Shown here: piece after piece, positions 55,043 through 63,564 of the stretch
Layout of the letters: each line of letters opens with the position of its first letter
How positions within the stretch are numbered: the stretch's first letter is position 1
DNA from: Candidatus Aalborgiella aggregata
GTDB taxonomy: Bacteria > Pseudomonadota > Gammaproteobacteria > Burkholderiales > Burkholderiaceae_C
Reading direction: 5' to 3'
DNA length: 64,000 bases
NCBI GenBank assembly: GCA_016705065.1
Contig: JADIYY010000001.1
Span: 620,001 to 684,000, forward strand
The notes under the pieces: generated by a model
The model's input: only the letters and a program-made list of their open reading frames with translations
Told to the model about the DNA's origin: nothing
The model's database searches: none
Position numbers and translations under genes: made by a program

Positions 55043-55743
55043 GTTGCAAGCTTACGCCAAAGCGTTTTATCTTGGCTGGCTTTATCAATTTGTAGTAGTG
55101 TGTCTTCGTGCGCTGAATTTTCGATGTCATTGGCCCACAACACATCGAGCTGAAAGCTTTCCAAATTAGTCAAAACGATGTGACCATTTCTTTCTTGATT
55201 CGGTTCATGCTCAGTTAGCAATGCATCTTGCCCTCGCGTGAGGTGTATATAAACTTGCGATAACAATTCAGCGTCAAGCAAAGCGCCATGCAAGCTGCGG
55301 TTTGAATTGTCAACTCCGAGCCTGTCACACAGTGCATCTAGTGAGTTGCGTTTACCTGGAAACATTTCTTTGGCCATGACCAAAGTGTCGGTAATCGTAT
55401 GGGCAACGCTTTTAAACTCTGGCTTGCCAATGTTAGACAATTCCTTATTCAGAAACCCCAAATCAAAAGGGGCGTTGTGTATGAAAATTTCTGCGCCATA
55501 ACAGTACGTCAGCAATTCTTCGGCAATTTCGGCAAATTTAGGTTTGTCGCGTAAAAACTCATTACTGATGCCGTGTATGCGCAATGCCCCTTCTTCACTG
55601 TCGCGTTCAGGGTTCACGTAAAAATGCAAGTTTTGATTGGTTAATTTCCGATTAACCATTTCAACGCATGCGATCTCGATGATGCGATCACCATTCAGTG
55701 CTGATAACCCCGTTGTTTCAGTGTCTAAAAAAAGTTGTCTCAT
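55039..55743 (-). CDS. dnaQ: DNA polymerase III epsilon subunit (proofreading exonuclease)
   Basis: 234 residues. DEDDh exonuclease motifs: Exo I LFLDTETTG (Asp 7, Glu 9), Exo II IHNAPFDLGFLNKEL, Exo III HGALLDAELLSQVY. The C-terminal tail after residue about 185 probably binds DnaE. It is the 3'-5' proofreader of the replicase. Usually next to rnhA in proteobacteria; here it stands alone. Confidence 0.92.
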   Translation of the reverse strand: MRQLFLDTETTGLSALNGDRIIEIACVEMVNRKLTNQNLHFYVNPERDSEEGALRIHGISNEFLRDKPKFAEIAEELLTYCYGAEIFIHNAPFDLGFLNKELSNIGKPEFKSVAHTITDTLVMAKEMFPGKRNSLDALCDRLGVDNSNRSLHGALLDAELLSQVYIHLTRGQDALLTEHEPNQERNGHIVLTNLESFQLDVLWANDIENSAHEDTLLQIDKASQDKTLWRKLAT

Positions 55744-55845
55744 ACAACTGAATATAGCATCGCTTAGTCACAAATTCTATGATTAGCCTTATTATCTATG
55801 AACTACCAAATTCAGTTTTGATGCGGTGCCTAAAGGCATGACGAT

Positions 55846-56880
55846 ATGGAATTTATGGAAATAACACAAGATCAACAAATTGTCATTTTGGGTACTGGCG
55901 GCACCATAGCCGGACAAGCCCATAACCCTGATGACAGCGTGAATTACACCGCCGCACTGGTTGATATTAATCAGCTTTTGGATACGGCCAAGTCGAAGCT
56001 ACAAAACGGTACTCTGCCAGCGTTAAATGATTATCATATTGCTTACTGAACAGCTGGTTCAAATTGACAGCAAAGACATGTCATTTGATATTTGGAAGCG
56101 TCTGCTGTCTCGTTGCCATAATTTGTTAAGTCAGGAACACGTTAAAGCGATTGTCATCACGCATGGTACAGATACATTGGAAGAGACGGCGTATTTCTTG
56201 CACAGGATGTTGCGAACCGAGAAACCTGTCATATTGACTTGCGCCATGCGTCCGGCTAATGCGCCTGACAGTGATGGGCCACAAAATTTGAGAGATGCTT
56301 TGACTTTGGCATCAAACGCGCAGGCGAGAGGTGTATTGGTAGTTTGTGCAGGTGATGTTCATGGTGCCCAATATATCCAAAAAGTGCATACCACACGGTT
56401 AAACGCTTTCAGTTCAGGCGATGCTAATTTGAGAGGGCGAATTATCGATGGAAACTTAATTTGCAAAATGCATTGCTAACACAAGTCCATACATCTACTG
56501 AAATCCCACATTTGACAGTCGGTGATATTGAGCGTGTTGCGCACCTGCCGCGAGTCGAAATCATCATGAACCATGCGGATGCCAATGGACAAATTGTTGA
56601 TGCACTTTTGCAGCAGAAAGTATCGCAACAACAGAAGTTACGTGGCATTGTTGTTGCAGGAACCGGCAATGGCACTATCAGTGAGACATTAGAGTTAGCA
56701 TTACTACGTGCGCAGGACACAGGCGTAGTTGTTTGGCGAAGCACGCGATGGGCATTTGGCCAATTAGAAGGGCGAACCAATGCGGTATTTGGTGATTCTC
56801 ATGGGCTTTCACCCGTCAAAGCCAGAATTGCACTGATGCTGAAATTGCTGCAATCAGATTTGATTGCAATGAAATCCTGA
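55846..56880 (+). pseudogene. L-asparaginase, broken by two frameshifts
   Basis: Three overlapping frames together spell a type I/II asparaginase of about 345 residues. The first (55846-56049) has the N-terminal threonine motif VILGTGGTIAGQA; the frame changes near 56040 into EQLVQIDSKDMSFDIW and IVITHGTDTLEETAYFL, the second catalytic threonine motif; it changes again near 56445 into NALLTQVHTSTEIPHL and GIVVAGTGNGT to a TGA at 56878. Each fragment is well conserved, so inactivation is recent if genuine. The intact enzyme would release ammonia from asparagine. Confidence 0.85.
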
Positions 56881-56955
56881 GTAGAATTTGTTTACCAATA
56901 CCAGTTTCCACCGCCAGTTTAGACCTTAAGACGGAAAATACAAAAGGAGCTTCAC

Positions 56956-57411
56956 ATGAAAGTCAGCGACATATTGCGCGTTAAAGGCAATACTTTATAT
57001 ACCTGCACACCGGAGGACAGCTTGGCAGATGCCGTGAATTTGATGGCGCAAAACGATATTGGATCGCTGGTCGTTTTGTCACACGGCAAAGTGGTAGGTA
57101 TGTTGAGCTTTCGAGAAGTGATTAAATCACTTGAGAAAAACAAAGGCAGTGTTGGCGATGCAACGGTCTGGCGTGCAATGGATCAAGGCCCACTGACTTG
57201 TACTTTAGAGACAGATCTTGATGAGGTACGCCGCATGATGCTGGTACATCACGCACGTTATATGCCGGTCATTGACAAAATGATGTTGATGGGTGTGATT
57301 AGCTTTTACGATGTCGCCAAAGCGGTAGTTGACAGCCAAAATTTTGAAAACAAAATGCTCAAGGCTTATATCAACGATTGGCCTGCTGATGAAGCCAACC
57401 TTAAATCGTGA
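56956..57411 (+). CDS. Tandem CBS domain protein
   Basis: 151 residues, two CBS domains filling the protein: VSDILRVKGNTLYTCTPEDSLADAVNLMAQNDIGSLVVLSHGKVVGMLSFREVI, then AMDQGPLTCTLETDLDEVRRMMLVHHARYMPVIDKMMLMGVISFYDVAKAVV. Such proteins sense adenine nucleotides. AGGAG lies seven bases before the ATG. The end overlaps the convergent murI stop by 11 bases. Partner enzyme unknown. Confidence 0.88.
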   Translation: MKVSDILRVKGNTLYTCTPEDSLADAVNLMAQNDIGSLVVLSHGKVVGMLSFREVIKSLEKNKGSVGDATVWRAMDQGPLTCTLETDLDEVRRMMLVHHARYMPVIDKMMLMGVISFYDVAKAVVDSQNFENKMLKAYINDWPADEANLKS

Positions 57412-58210
57412 TCATTTCAAATTGATTGGGCACATTCAGCCATTCGTGTGCCAAGAGGGTATGGTGGCGAGCTGGACCCGTGCTCAATAATTGCAAACGT
57501 CCTGTTTGTGTCTCATCGGTAAGTTGATTCAAATTTGCCAAAATTCGTTTCGTATGTAAAGCTACAGGTTCACCTGTATCAATGATGTGGACCGCATCAC
57601 CCGTGTATTGACGCAATAGTTGACTGATAAATGGGTAATGGGTGCAACCCAGTACCAGCGTGTCTACATTGCAATTTTCAATGCCAAATTGGCCTATAGC
57701 CGGCATATAAGATGCCAAAAGTGCTATGATTTTAGTAGCATCTTGTGCTTCTATGGCGCTCGCTAAACCATCGCAGGGCTGAATGATGAAGTCGGCTTGA
57801 TCCGCCAAAGATTCTTTTAATGCTGCAAACTTGGCGCTCTCTAAAGTGCCGCGAGTAGCTATTACACCAATTTTGCGGGTTTGACTGAGTCGTATTGCTG
57901 GCTTCAAAGCTGGCTCGACACCGACTAAAGGCAGCTTGGGAAATTCATCGCGTAAAACTTTGGCCGCTGCCGCGGTCGCCGTGTTGCATGCGACGACCAT
58001 CGCTTTCACACCGTAGTCGTTGATTAAAGTCCTAGTGATTGCGCGGGAACGCTCAATGACAAATGCATCGCCTTTCTCTCCATAGGGTGCATTTCCACTG
58101 TCCGCAATGTAGATGAAGGATTCGTGCGGCAACTCAGCACGCAGAGCCTTTAAGATACTCAGCCCGCCTATGCCGCTGTCGAAAACGCCGATGGGACGTT
58201 TTGAAGGCAT
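57401..58210 (-). CDS. murI: Glutamate racemase
   Basis: 269 residues. IGVFDSGIGGLSILKALRAELP at the N-terminus, the catalytic cysteines in VVACNTATAAA (about Cys 75) and LVLGCTHYPF (about Cys 187). It supplies D-glutamate for peptidoglycan. Residues about 157-175 (TKIIALLASYMPAIGQFGI) coincide with repeat copy 11; because the overall length is normal, the repeat seems to have replaced rather than extended local sequence. Eleven bases overlap with the convergent CBS gene. Confidence 0.95.
   Translation of the reverse strand: MPSKRPIGVFDSGIGGLSILKALRAELPHESFIYIADSGNAPYGEKGDAFVIERSRAITRTLINDYGVKAMVVACNTATAAAAKVLRDEFPKLPLVGVEPALKPAIRLSQTRKIGVIATRGTLESAKFAALKESLADQADFIIQPCDGLASAIEAQDATKIIALLASYMPAIGQFGIENCNVDTLVLGCTHYPFISQLLRQYTGDAVHIIDTGEPVALHTKRILANLNQLTDETQTGRLQLLSTGPARHHTLLAHEWLNVPNQFEMITI
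57686..57741 (+). repeat. Palindromic repeat copy 11, inside the murI reading frame
   Basis: Contains AAATTGGCCTATAGCCGGCA, TATAAGATGCCAAAAG and TGCTATGATTTTAGTAGCA; the left arm differs from copy 7 at only a few positions. Antisense to murI and without a stop in its frame. Confidence 0.82.
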
Positions 58211-58224
58211 TTCTATCTTGCTAA

Positions 58225-59787
58225 TTAACTTGATTTAACCGCGATACCTTTGAACTCACCTGTGGCGATGCGCTTTTGCCATTCTGCTGGACCCGTGATA
58301 TGGGCACTTGTTCCGCCTGAATCGACGGCCACGGTGACAGGCATGTCAACCACGTCAAACTCGTAAATGGCTTCCATGCCCAAATCGGCAAAACCGACGA
58401 CTTTGGCCGCTTTGATGGCTTTGCTGACCAGATAAGCGGCACCGCCAACCGCCATGAGGTAGGCGCTTTTATGTTTTTTGATGGCATCAATAGCAACTGG
58501 ACCGCGTTCTGCTTTTCCCACCATGCCAATGAGTCCAGTTTCTGCGAGCATCATTTCGGTAAATCCGTCCATGCGGGTAGCAGTTGTTGGACCAGCAGGA
58601 CCAACAGCTTCACCTTTGATAGGGTCAACTGGACCAACGTAGTAAATCACACGGTTGGTGAAGTCAACGGGCAGCTTTTCACCTTTGGCCAACATGGTTT
58701 GTATGCGTTTATGCGCAGCATCACGACCTGTTAACATTTTGCCGTTCAAAAGCAGGGTTTGACCAGGTTTCCAGCTGGCGACTTCTTCTTTGGTCAGGGT
58801 ATTGAGATCGACTTTTTTGCTTTTCACGTAATCAGGTGTCCACTGCACATCGGGCCACAAATCGAGGCTTGGTGGGTCAAGATAAACTGGACCACTGCCG
58901 TCCAACACAAAATGCGCATGGCGAGTAGCTGCGCAGTTGGGAATCATGGCAATCGGCTTGCTGGCGGCATGGGTGGGGTACATTTTGATTTTGACGTCCA
59001 GCACAGTGGTCAAACCACCCAAACCTTGTGCACCAATACCGAGTGCGTTGACTTTTTCGCACAACTCCAGACGGAGTTTTTCGACATTTGACAATTCAGC
59101 ACCACTGGCTTGTTTGGCTTGCAGCTCGTACATGTCGATGTCATCCATCAAGCTTTCTTTGGCCATCAATACCGCTTTTTCCGCCGTACCGCCAATGCCA
59201 ATACCCAACATGCCCGGCGGACACCAGCCAGCGCCCATGGTGGGTACGGTTTTGAGCACCCAGTCCACCACGTTGTCACCAGGGTTCAGCATGTACATCT
59301 TGCTCTTGTTTTCAGAGCCACCGCCTTTGGCTGCGACAGTTATTTCAACGGTGTTGCCAGGTACGATTTCGGTGAAGATGACGGCGGGCGTGTTGTCTTT
59401 GGTGTTTTTGCGTTCAAATTGTGGGTCGGCGACGACAGATGCGCGCAGTGTATTGTCGGGATGATTGTAGGCACGGCGTACACCTTCGTTGATGGCGTCG
59501 TCTAAGCTACCATCAAAGCCATCCCAACGTACATTCATACCCACTTTGAGAAACACGTTCACGATACCAGTGTCTTGGCAAATCGGGCGGTGGCCTTCTG
59601 CAGACATTTTGCTGTTGGTCAAAATTTGGGCTATCGCGTCTTTGGCCGCAGGGCTTTGCTCACGTTCATAGGCGCGTGCCAGATGTGCGATGTAATCCGC
59701 AGGGTGGTAGTAACTGATGTATTGCAAAGCTGCTGCGATGGATTCGATCATGTCAGCTTTTTTAATCAAAATGGGGGGTGTGGTCAT
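58225..59787 (-). CDS. Fumarate hydratase, class I (iron-sulfur)
   Basis: 520 residues. Fused alpha and beta parts of a class I fumarase: cluster cysteines in RPICQDTGIV (about 69), GWCPPGMLGIGIGG and IPNCAATRHAHF, followed by the beta domain (PVDPIKGEAVGPAGPTTATRMDGFTEMML). It converts fumarate to malate in the TCA cycle using an oxygen-sensitive [4Fe-4S] cluster. A tartrate dehydratase of the same family is the main alternative. It begins 15 bases upstream of the murI start on the same strand, probably one transcript. Confidence 0.9.
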   Translation of the reverse strand: MTTPPILIKKADMIESIAAALQYISYYHPADYIAHLARAYEREQSPAAKDAIAQILTNSKMSAEGHRPICQDTGIVNVFLKVGMNVRWDGFDGSLDDAINEGVRRAYNHPDNTLRASVVADPQFERKNTKDNTPAVIFTEIVPGNTVEITVAAKGGGSENKSKMYMLNPGDNVVDWVLKTVPTMGAGWCPPGMLGIGIGGTAEKAVLMAKESLMDDIDMYELQAKQASGAELSNVEKLRLELCEKVNALGIGAQGLGGLTTVLDVKIKMYPTHAASKPIAMIPNCAATRHAHFVLDGSGPVYLDPPSLDLWPDVQWTPDYVKSKKVDLNTLTKEEVASWKPGQTLLLNGKMLTGRDAAHKRIQTMLAKGEKLPVDFTNRVIYYVGPVDPIKGEAVGPAGPTTATRMDGFTEMMLAETGLIGMVGKAERGPVAIDAIKKHKSAYLMAVGGAAYLVSKAIKAAKVVGFADLGMEAIYEFDVVDMPVTVAVDSGGTSAHITGPAEWQKRIATGEFKGIAVKSS

Positions 59788-59846
59788 GTTTTGTAATGTA
59801 AGTAAAAATTAGGGTTGAGTGTGATTCAATACGCATAAGTTTAACC

Positions 59847-59872
59847 AATTCAGCCAACCGAGGCTGACAATT
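59847..59872 (+). promoter_or_regulatory. Hairpin in the nhaA leader just upstream of the Shine-Dalgarno site
   Basis: TCAGCC (59850-59855) pairs with GGCTGA (59862-59867) around AACCGA, with flanking AATT repeats. AGGAG follows at 59874-59878, so folding could influence ribosome access. Leaders of nhaA genes carry known RNA motifs; this one could be such an element, but the match is not established. Confidence 0.35.
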
Positions 59873-59884
59873 CAGGAGTTTGCT

Positions 59885-61075
59885 TTGTTAAAGACAATCC
59901 ATCGCCGTGCCAATGAATTTATCCACTCTCAATCGGGTGGAGGTATCGTGTTGGCGATTGCTGCTTTGTTGGCGTTGTTGGTTAGCAACTCGCCATGGAG
60001 CCATTGGTATGAGCAACTGCTGCAAGTCCCAGGTGAATTACACATTGGTGGGAATTGGCTGATGCTGTCCAAGCCATTATTGGTATGGATCAACGACTTG
60101 TGGATGGCCGTTTTCTTCTTTTTAGTTGGGCTTGAGATTAAACGAGAGCTATTGGAAGGGGAATTGTCTACAGTTAGTCAAGCCATTTTGCCAATTGGTG
60201 CTGCTTTGGGCGGTATGGTTGTTCCAGCGCTCATTTATACAGCTATTAACTGGGGTGATACAACAGCTCTGAGAGGTTGGGCCATTCCAACTGCAACTGA
60301 TATAGCTTTTGCATTGGGCATATTGGTACTACTTGGAAAACGAGTGCCCGTATCACTCAAGGTTTTTTTAACTGCGGTAGCCATTATTGATGACTTAGGC
60401 GCCATCATTGTCATCGCTATTTTTTATACAGAGCAACTGTCGTTTTCAATGTTGATTTTGGCGGTGGTTGGGGTGTTGTGCTTGATGATTCTGAACAAGG
60501 CAGGCGTGATGAATTTAGGTGTATACATCATGGTTGGATTGGTGATTTGGTTGTGCGTGCTGAAATCAGGCGTGCATGCGACTCTGGCAGGAGTTGTCAC
60601 AGGATTGTCGATTCCATTATCAAATAATGCACAACATGGACAGAAGCATATTTATCCCCTTAAAACGGCAGAGCACGCCCTACACCCTTGGGTAGCATTT
60701 GTCATTTTGCCCTTGTTTGCTTTTGCTAATGCAGGGGTATCTTTAACAGGAGTGAGTCTGCCGATTGTTTTGCAAACAGTACCATTGGGAATTGCCGTCG
60801 GTTTGGTCGTTGGTAAAGCGGCTGGTGTTTTTAGTGCATCATGGTTAATCATTAAATTAACCAACGCAAAAATCCCAACTGGTGCTACTTGGGTACAATT
60901 TTTTGGTGTTTGTGTTTTGTGCGGCGTGGGTTTTACGATGAGTTTGTTTATTGGTGGTTTAGCTTTCGAAAACGAGGCAACAGCTTACATCACACAATTG
61001 AAAATTGGTGTACTACTTGGGTCAATCGTATCTGGAGTGCTAGGAGCTCTGATATTGTTACGCTCACCAAAGTAA
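59885..61075 (+). CDS. nhaA: Na+/H+ antiporter NhaA
   Basis: 396 residues with about twelve hydrophobic helices. Family signatures: GGGIVLAIAALLALLVSNSPW, NDLWMAVFFFLVGLEIKRELLEGELS, PTATDIAFALGILVLLGKRVP and VAIIDDLGAIIVIAIFYT, which holds the paired transport aspartates. It expels Na+ in exchange for protons and sets pH and salt tolerance. The start is a TTG at 59885, eight bases after AGGAG. Transcribed alone; it converges on the DUF1905 gene. Confidence 0.95.
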   Translation: MLKTIHRRANEFIHSQSGGGIVLAIAALLALLVSNSPWSHWYEQLLQVPGELHIGGNWLMLSKPLLVWINDLWMAVFFFLVGLEIKRELLEGELSTVSQAILPIGAALGGMVVPALIYTAINWGDTTALRGWAIPTATDIAFALGILVLLGKRVPVSLKVFLTAVAIIDDLGAIIVIAIFYTEQLSFSMLILAVVGVLCLMILNKAGVMNLGVYIMVGLVIWLCVLKSGVHATLAGVVTGLSIPLSNNAQHGQKHIYPLKTAEHALHPWVAFVILPLFAFANAGVSLTGVSLPIVLQTVPLGIAVGLVVGKAAGVFSASWLIIKLTNAKIPTGATWVQFFGVCVLCGVGFTMSLFIGGLAFENEATAYITQLKIGVLLGSIVSGVLGALILLRSPK

Positions 61076-61088
61076 ACTGTTCGATGAT

Positions 61089-61412
61089 TTAGGGCATTGG
61101 TATTGAAACTCGCACTTTGACGGGTTTCCCTGATGCGATGCTTTCTGCTGAACGAACTGCAGCTTTGATGGGCAAGACATAGCTTTTGCTTTTACTATCT
61201 GGAAACAGTGAGGTTTGCCAGAATGTATTGCCAATCTGCGCAGTCACCTTGACCGACCCCCATCCCGTGCGTTTACCACCATTCAAAGCCTTCGAAAAAT
61301 AGCTTATTTGAGCTGCGCAATCGGTAGGTAAGGTGACAAAGTGCCATGTTCCTTTGCCACTGTAAAGCCAACACTTCGCGGTGAACTCTACCGTGAGCTG
61401 TGACGTCACCAT
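61089..61412 (-). CDS. DUF1905 domain protein
   Basis: 107 residues from the ATG at 61412. A single small beta-barrel domain: VEFTAKCWLYSGKGTWHFVTLPTDCAAQISYF, then GWGSVKVTAQIGNTFWQTSLFPDSKSKSYVLPIKAAVRSAESI. DUF1905 proteins are of unknown function, often fused to YdeI-type domains like that of the protein at 9.3 kb. It converges on nhaA, 13 bases apart. Confidence 0.82.
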   Translation of the reverse strand: MVTSQLTVEFTAKCWLYSGKGTWHFVTLPTDCAAQISYFSKALNGGKRTGWGSVKVTAQIGNTFWQTSLFPDSKSKSYVLPIKAAVRSAESIASGKPVKVRVSIPMP

Positions 61413-61438
61413 GAATGACAACAATTGTCAAAACATTT

Positions 61439-62044
61439 TCAATGTTTGCCAGTTTGTCCTGTACTTGACATCAGTTTGTCCGTATATGCTACAGCGACGG
61501 CACTGAGCAAGAACGTGATGTGGATGAGTGTTTGCCACATCAACATCTGCTCTGAATAGTTAGCGGCATTGATGAATGTCTTCAACAAATGAATTGATGA
61601 AATGCCAATAATCGCCATCGCCAACTTCACCTTTAACACGGATGCATTCACGTGGCTTAACCACTCGGGCTGATCAGGATGTTCTTCGAGGTTCATGCGA
61701 CTAACAAAGGTCTCGTAACCACCGACGATAACCATGATTAGTAGATTCGAAATCATGACGACATCAATTAATCCCAGCACCACCAACATGATGACGGTTT
61801 CGTTCAAAGAAGCAATGGTGACATCGGATTTATAACCGATGCTGCTGACCAATGACTGTAAGGCCGCTTGGTTACCGAATGCGGCTTCGACCAAGTGGAG
61901 TAATTCGCGTAAAAAACTGAATACATAAACGCCTTGTGCGATTATCAAACCAAGGTACAGCGGCAGCTGTAACCAACGGCTTGCAAAAATCATATTAGGC
62001 AGAAATTGCATCGCACTAGAGGGTTGTTTTTTGGGTGTAGACAT
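61439..62044 (-). CDS. UPF0114 (YqhA) family membrane protein
   Basis: 201 residues from the ATG at 62044 (MSTPKKQPSSAMQFLPNMIFASRWLQLPLYLGLIIAQGVYVFSFLRELLHL). Three to four hydrophobic helices and the ETVIMLVVLGLIDVVMISNLLIMVIVGGYETFVSR block are diagnostic of UPF0114. Function is unknown. Upstream in-frame codons would extend it into the divergent rmuC region, so they are not used. Confidence 0.85.
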   Translation of the reverse strand: MSTPKKQPSSAMQFLPNMIFASRWLQLPLYLGLIIAQGVYVFSFLRELLHLVEAAFGNQAALQSLVSSIGYKSDVTIASLNETVIMLVVLGLIDVVMISNLLIMVIVGGYETFVSRMNLEEHPDQPEWLSHVNASVLKVKLAMAIIGISSIHLLKTFINAANYSEQMLMWQTLIHITFLLSAVAVAYTDKLMSSTGQTGKH

Positions 62045-62103
62045 GGTTTTTAAAATGGGCGGGTAATAGATTGTCTGGCTAATAATGAGATAGACTTCAT
62101 CTG

Positions 62104-63543
62104 ATGAACGCCACAATTTTAAGCCAATTAGAACCTTTGATGGTTTGGTTATTGCTGGCCTTGGCCGTTCTCAATATTTTGGCCTTGCTTTGGTTGTTGT
62201 TGCGTCGCGCGGATAAACAGGCAACAGAAGCCACAAATAACAGCAAAGCAGAAGTTTTGGGGGCGGTGACATCCAGCACGGAACGTTTAGAACGTGAACT
62301 GCGGCGCGAAATCACAGAATCGTCACGCGGTGGCAGGCAAGAGCTGACACAATCATTTGGCGCATTTCAGCAAGCGGTTGTCACCCAAAGTGGAGAAGCC
62401 TTCCGAACTCAAAACACACAAATAGATGCCTTCACCGCACAATCCAGCCAACAACTGGCCACAGTAACACAGCAAATTGTGGGCTTACAAAAATCGATAG
62501 CTGACACATTGAATACCCAACTGCAGGGCTTGTCAGATGCAAATGCCCGGCGCTTGAGTGAGGTGCGCGAAACTCTGGAAAAGCAATTGTTGCAACTGCA
62601 AAGCACCAATGCCACCAAATTGGACGAGATGCGGCAAACAGTGGATGAAAAATTGCAAAGTACCTTGCAAGCCCGCTTGGGTGAAAGTTTCAAGCAAGTC
62701 GCCGATCGCTTGGAGCAGGTGCACAAAGGCTTGGGTGAAATGCAAACCTTAGCGCAAGGGGTTGGTGACTTAAAGCACTTGCTGACCAATGTCAAAACGC
62801 GCGGCATTTTTGGTGAGGCCCAATTGGCCAGTTTGCTGGAACAGGTATTCACTGTTGACCAGTATGCTGCACAAGTGTCTTGCAAACCAGGCAGCAAAAA
62901 CGTGGTGGACTTTGCTGTGAAGTTGCCTGGTAGGTCAGCCGAAGGCACGCCTTTGTGGTTACCAATTGATGCCAAATTCCCGAGTGATGACTATGAACGT
63001 TTGTTAACCGCACAAGCCAATGCAGACCCAGCAAGTGCGGACATGGCTGCCAAAGCGCTGGAGCAGCGGATTCGTTTGGAGGCCAAGTCGATTGCTGAAA
63101 AGTACATCGAGCCACCTTTCACGACTGATTTTGCATTCTTGTTTTTGCCCTCTGAAGGTTTATATGCCGAAGTCTTGCGTCGCCCTGGTTTAATGGATTC
63201 GATTCAGCGTGACTACCGCGTCAATCTGGCAGGGCCGACCACTTTGTTGGCGATGCTGAGTTCGCTGCAAATGGGTTTCAGAACCTTGGCTTTAGAGAAA
63301 CGTTCTAGCGAAGTGTGGCAAGTATTAGGCGCTGTGAAAACCGAGTTTGGTAAATTCGGTGGCATGTTGGATAAAGCACGTTCGCAAACTGAGACCGTGT
63401 TGAAAACGCTCTCTGAAAGCGATGTGCGCACACGAGCCATGAACCGCGCTTTGAAACACGTTGAAGCTTTGCCTGAAAATGAAACCCAGCGCATCATGCC
63501 ATCACTACAAGACTTAGAGGATGCAAAGAGCGAAGATGGTTAA
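62104..63543 (+). CDS. rmuC: DNA recombination protein RmuC
   Basis: 479 residues. One N-terminal transmembrane helix (about 10-34), a long coiled coil (about 50-215) and a C-terminal PD-(D/E)XK-like RmuC domain from about 225 (GEAQLASLLEQVF, LWLPIDAKFPSDDYERLL). It limits DNA inversions and recombination at repeats in E. coli. Start ATG 60 bases from the divergent UPF0114 start. The MFS gene follows after 21 bases. Confidence 0.93.
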   Translation: MNATILSQLEPLMVWLLLALAVLNILALLWLLLRRADKQATEATNNSKAEVLGAVTSSTERLERELRREITESSRGGRQELTQSFGAFQQAVVTQSGEAFRTQNTQIDAFTAQSSQQLATVTQQIVGLQKSIADTLNTQLQGLSDANARRLSEVRETLEKQLLQLQSTNATKLDEMRQTVDEKLQSTLQARLGESFKQVADRLEQVHKGLGEMQTLAQGVGDLKHLLTNVKTRGIFGEAQLASLLEQVFTVDQYAAQVSCKPGSKNVVDFAVKLPGRSAEGTPLWLPIDAKFPSDDYERLLTAQANADPASADMAAKALEQRIRLEAKSIAEKYIEPPFTTDFAFLFLPSEGLYAEVLRRPGLMDSIQRDYRVNLAGPTTLLAMLSSLQMGFRTLALEKRSSEVWQVLGAVKTEFGKFGGMLDKARSQTETVLKTLSESDVRTRAMNRALKHVEALPENETQRIMPSLQDLEDAKSEDG

Positions 63544-63564
63544 TTTGACTTTCGAGAATCTACT

